In this document: piece by piece, positions 7,192-10,265 of the stretch | Numbering within the stretch: position 1 is the first letter of the stretch | Layout: each line of letters begins with the position of its first letter | Source: Candidatus Galligastranaerophilus gallistercoris | GTDB taxonomy: Bacteria > Cyanobacteriota > Vampirovibrionia > Gastranaerophilales > Gastranaerophilaceae | Length of the DNA stretch: 10,265 nucleotides | Reading direction: 5' to 3' | Assembly: GCA_018710795.1 (NCBI GenBank) | Contig: DVJH01000090.1 | Span: forward strand, 1 to 10,265 | Program-made: the position numbers and the translations under genes | The notes under the pieces: model-generated | Database searches by the model: none | The model's input: the letters and a program-made list of their open reading frames with translations, nothing else | What the model was told of the DNA's origin: nothing

Positions 7192-10100
7192 ATGCTTTTA
7201 TACGGGAACATAGCTTCAAATAAAACCGACATTTTAATTGAAAAATATTCAGACCTTCTAAATAAAGGAATAAATTCTGATGAAATTCTCGTTATCCTGC
7301 AAAATTCAAAATTAAAAGAAGAGTTTTTATCAAAAGTAAAAAAGAATTTAAAAATCAATGCCCTGACAAAATTTAACGTATATTCATTCTTCGGGCTCTG
7401 TTATAATTTTGTTGAAGAATATTACCCGCTGATTGAAAATAAAATAAAATCTCCTCTTGATACCGTTGCGCCCAACACAACAGGTCTTGAAGCAAGCCAG
7501 TATATTTTCAAAAACACAATTAATAAAATTCAATTCAGAGGCTACAATTCAAAAACAAACCTTCTTCACCAGCTTTTAAGAAGATACTCTCTTATTACTT
7601 TAAACAATTTAAGCGAAGGTGAAATAAAAGAAAAAACAAAAATATTAAAAGAATCCTTTACAAGCGAAATCAACCTTGCAATTAATATGTATAAACAAAA
7701 AACGCTTGAATTGAGGGCGTTTGATTACTTAAGACAAATCGGGCTTTTTAATTATATTTATAAGAACGTAAAAAATCGGTTTAAATACGTTTTTATTGAT
7801 GATGCCGACGAAATAACCCCTGTTTTGTTCGATTATTTAAAATACATAAAAAACGACGTTAAAGAATTTTTTATAGCGTACGATACAAAAGGAACCTCGA
7901 GAATGGGGCACCTTTGCGCATCGGAAAATAATTTTGAATTGTTTTTAAACGAAACCCCGATAATTTTAGACAAGAAAAACGACAAAAACGAAACCGCCGA
8001 TTTGATTTTTGAAAACATAAGAAATCAAAAGCCTCAGGAATTAAACGAGATAAAGGAATTTGATTTCGTGCGTGCCGATGAGATGATTGAAAATATCGTA
8101 AATAAAATCAATTTTCTTATCGACAAAGGAAACGACCCCGGCGAAATCCTGGCGGTAATACCTGAAAACGACCCTTATTTAAAGCTTTATTTATCAAAAA
8201 TCAATGCAAAAATAAACTTTATAACGGGCAGCGAAAAACTTGAAGAAAATAAAACCGTCTCGGCCTTAATTTCAATTTTAAAACTGATAAACGAGCCTTC
8301 GGGTTTCAAAATTTCACCCTATAAATTGAGGGGAATTTTAGGACAGATTTTAAAAGTCAGCCTTGATGACACAATAAAAATCGTTCAGGATTACGAAGCA
8401 AACTTTGGATTAAATGATATTTTCGAAATTTTATCAAAATATGATACGGGAAAAATTTCGGATTTTTTAAACATTAAAAATAAAATTAACAATTTGCGCC
8501 TGAGCGAACAACTGTATGCTCTGGCAGACGCCTTTATCGAAAAAACGGGCGGCAATAAAACCGATATTCAAAAAATTAATCAGCTTTTAAAGCAAATAAG
8601 AGATTTTGAAAATATTTTTAAAGATGATTTTGAAAAAACGGATTTGATTATTCAGCTTGAAAACACGATTATTTCGGAAAACCCTCTGGAAAATAACCTC
8701 ATAAAAGAAAATGCGGTCAATATTTCAACAATCCAAAAAGCAATCGATTTTAAAATTAAAAACAAATATCTATTTTTAATCGACACAACAAACTCAGGCT
8801 GGATGCGCCAGGATATAGGACCTTTGTATAACGCATGGATATTTCAAAAAAATTGGACCAAAAAAGAATACACTCTTGAAGATAACATTTTTCTTTCACA
8901 CAACAAAATCGCAAGACAATTAAGAAAGCTTTATCTTTTAAACGAAGGGGAAATTTATTCTTATTCTTCTCTTTATAATTTTTTAGGAATGGAAAATTTT
9001 AAAGGAATCAAACACTTTTTCTTTAAAAAACAGAAAAACAATAAACCCGAATTTAAAATTACTCCGCGCAAAGATCAAAAGCCCGTTCTTGAATATAATG
9101 AAGGGCGCTTTGCGGTTACGGCCGTAGCAGGGGCAGGCAAAACCACAATCATGCTCGCACTCATAATGAAACTTCTGGAAGAAAACGTAAAGGCGGAAAA
9201 CATTTTTGTTCTGACCTATATGGACAGCGCCGTCAGAACCTTCAGGGAAAGAATTAAAAATTGTTATCCGGATTTGGCGGAATTACCCAATATTTCAACC
9301 ATTCACGGTCTTGCCATGAGAATTTTAAGAGAAAACAATAACCACGCACACTTAGGGCTTGATGTTGATTTTGATATTATAGATGAAATCAAAAGATTAA
9401 AATTGATAACGGAAATTATTTATAACGAAGGAATAGATACGTCAAAATCAAACATATATGAAAGGGCAATTTCCGCTTTTAAAAATTCGGCAAACAAAAA
9501 CGAATCAAGACTGATGCCCTCTTTTAAAAGAATTTATCTTGAATATCAAAAAAATCTTAAAGCCTTAAATTTAATTGATTATGATGACCTTTTAATCTTG
9601 GCTCTTGAATTATTAAAACAAAATTCAAAAATAAGGGAATATTATCAAAATCTCGCGCATTTTGTTATTGAAGATGAAGCTCAGGATTCAAGCGCAATTC
9701 AACAGGAATTAATCAATATAATTTCAAAAAAATATTCAAATCTCATCCGCTGCGGCGATGTCAATCAGGCAATAACTTCAACTTTTACAAATTCAGACAC
9801 CGCGGGTTTTAAAAAATTCATAAATAATAATCCTTCATGCACAATGAACCACAGCGCAAGAAACGCAACGGGGATAATAAGCCTTGCAAATAAAGCAGTA
9901 AAAAACGGGCTTATTTTATCAAGGTCTTCTTTTCTGGATATTGAAACAAAACCCGTCGAAGGAAAAAACATTATTGATTACAATGCCGTATGCAAAGAAA
10001 TTTTCGAAAAAGAAGAAGATGAAAAAAATTTCATCTTATCAAAAATAAATGAAATTTTTCAAAACGACAAAACCGCAAATATAGGAATTCTGTTAAGAAC

Positions 10101-10265
10101 AAATTTTTTAAGCGAAAAATGGACGGAATTTTTAAAACAAAATTCAACACATAAAATAATGACAAAAACCGATTCTCTTTCAACAAATCCCGTATTTAGG
10201 GCGGTTTTAGCGGTTTTCAATTTCATAAATGCGCCCATGAACAATTCTTATGTTACAGAATTTGC
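7192..10265 (+). CDS. Tandem UvrD/PcrA-like SF1 helicase: degenerate N-terminal module fused to an active module (3' partial)
   Basis: The reading frame stays open for 1,024 codons from ATG 7192 and runs off the window. There is no obvious ribosome binding site, and the start directly abuts the priA stop, suggesting coupling. Two UvrD-type modules are visible. Module 1 (residues ~1-603) keeps the fold pattern but has damaged motifs: GNIASNKT (5-12) replaces GxxxxGKT, IDDADE (202-207) replaces DEAQD, and AYDTKG (229-234) stands where GDxxQ is expected. A 2A-like part (~293-370) and a motif V-like VNISTIQKA (509-517) follow. A Lys-rich linker (~604-622) leads to module 2, which is intact as far as visible: Q629, Walker A AVAGAGKT (644-651), VLTYMDSA (673-680), STIHG (702-706), IEDEAQDSS (826-834), CGDVNQ (854-859), R890 and a 2A domain (964-1024). 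Motifs V and VI lie beyond the window. Expected role: ATP-driven 3'-5' DNA translocation in repair or recombination. The arrangement recalls AddA/AddB, but I see no nuclease motif. Confidence 0.85.
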   Translation, partial: MLLYGNIASNKTDILIEKYSDLLNKGINSDEILVILQNSKLKEEFLSKVKKNLKINALTKFNVYSFFGLCYNFVEEYYPLIENKIKSPLDTVAPNTTGLEASQYIFKNTINKIQFRGYNSKTNLLHQLLRRYSLITLNNLSEGEIKEKTKILKESFTSEINLAINMYKQKTLELRAFDYLRQIGLFNYIYKNVKNRFKYVFIDDADEITPVLFDYLKYIKNDVKEFFIAYDTKGTSRMGHLCASENNFELFLNETPIILDKKNDKNETADLIFENIRNQKPQELNEIKEFDFVRADEMIENIVNKINFLIDKGNDPGEILAVIPENDPYLKLYLSKINAKINFITGSEKLEENKTVSALISILKLINEPSGFKISPYKLRGILGQILKVSLDDTIKIVQDYEANFGLNDIFEILSKYDTGKISDFLNIKNKINNLRLSEQLYALADAFIEKTGGNKTDIQKINQLLKQIRDFENIFKDDFEKTDLIIQLENTIISENPLENNLIKENAVNISTIQKAIDFKIKNKYLFLIDTTNSGWMRQDIGPLYNAWIFQKNWTKKEYTLEDNIFLSHNKIARQLRKLYLLNEGEIYSYSSLYNFLGMENFKGIKHFFFKKQKNNKPEFKITPRKDQKPVLEYNEGRFAVTAVAGAGKTTIMLALIMKLLEENVKAENIFVLTYMDSAVRTFRERIKNCYPDLAELPNISTIHGLAMRILRENNNHAHLGLDVDFDIIDEIKRLKLITEIIYNEGIDTSKSNIYERAISAFKNSANKNESRLMPSFKRIYLEYQKNLKALNLIDYDDLLILALELLKQNSKIREYYQNLAHFVIEDEAQDSSAIQQELINIISKKYSNLIRCGDVNQAITSTFTNSDTAGFKKFINNNPSCTMNHSARNATGIISLANKAVKNGLILSRSSFLDIETKPVEGKNIIDYNAVCKEIFEKEEDEKNFILSKINEIFQNDKTANIGILLRTNFLSEKWTEFLKQNSTHKIMTKTDSLSTNPVFRAVLAVFNFINAPMNNSYVTEF

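Noticed and set aside
7192..8999. Module 1 as a separate AddB gene
   Set aside because: It continues without a stop into the active module, and the AddB C-terminal iron-sulfur nuclease signature is not visible. Only a loose AddB-like role remains possible.
7104..10244. Short antisense frames opposite the priA end and the large helicase
   Set aside because: All lie opposite one uninterrupted + strand frame with strong helicase motifs, and none shows a domain or a good ribosome binding site.
7192..10265. Phage-defence helicase system
   Set aside because: The neighbours are core replication genes, and no nuclease, methylase, SIR2, TIR or other defence domain is visible in the window.

Overview
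The window is a gap-free run of six genes, all on the + strand, from an AT-rich bacterium. It starts inside one gene and stops inside another. Codon choice is strongly A/T-biased, with arginine mostly AGA and lysine mostly AAA. Taxonomy cannot be settled from this sequence. AT-rich codon use, Tad-type pseudopilins and a proofreading-less DNA polymerase I fit several groups, including Firmicutes-like or Vampirovibrionia/Gastranaerophilales-like gut bacteria. That is only a guess.

Layout. Positions 1-2167 hold two TadE/TadG-like, membrane-anchored surface proteins, probably the tail of a Tad (Flp-type) pilus or secretion locus. The first ends in a Gly/Thr/Glu repeat tail. Positions 2182-4806 encode DNA polymerase I (polA) with a TTG start and a degenerate 3'-5' exonuclease domain. 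Positions 4806-5168 encode a small exported protein of unknown function. Positions 5170-7191 encode the replication-restart helicase PriA. Positions 7192 to the window end hold a very large UvrD/PcrA-type (SF1A) helicase gene cut off by the window edge. It appears to contain two helicase modules in tandem, the first with degraded motifs and the second with intact ones.

Genes are separated by 21, 14, -1, 1 and 0 bases, so no internal terminator or ordinary intergenic promoter is visible and one transcript is likely. polA, priA and the tandem helicase form a coherent DNA repair and replication-restart set. Pol I fills gaps and removes primers, PriA reloads the replisome at stalled forks, and the SF1 helicase probably unwinds or translocates on damaged or recombining DNA. 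The two pilus-type genes and the small exported protein are unrelated to that theme by sequence. The most unusual item is the fused pseudo-helicase plus active helicase.
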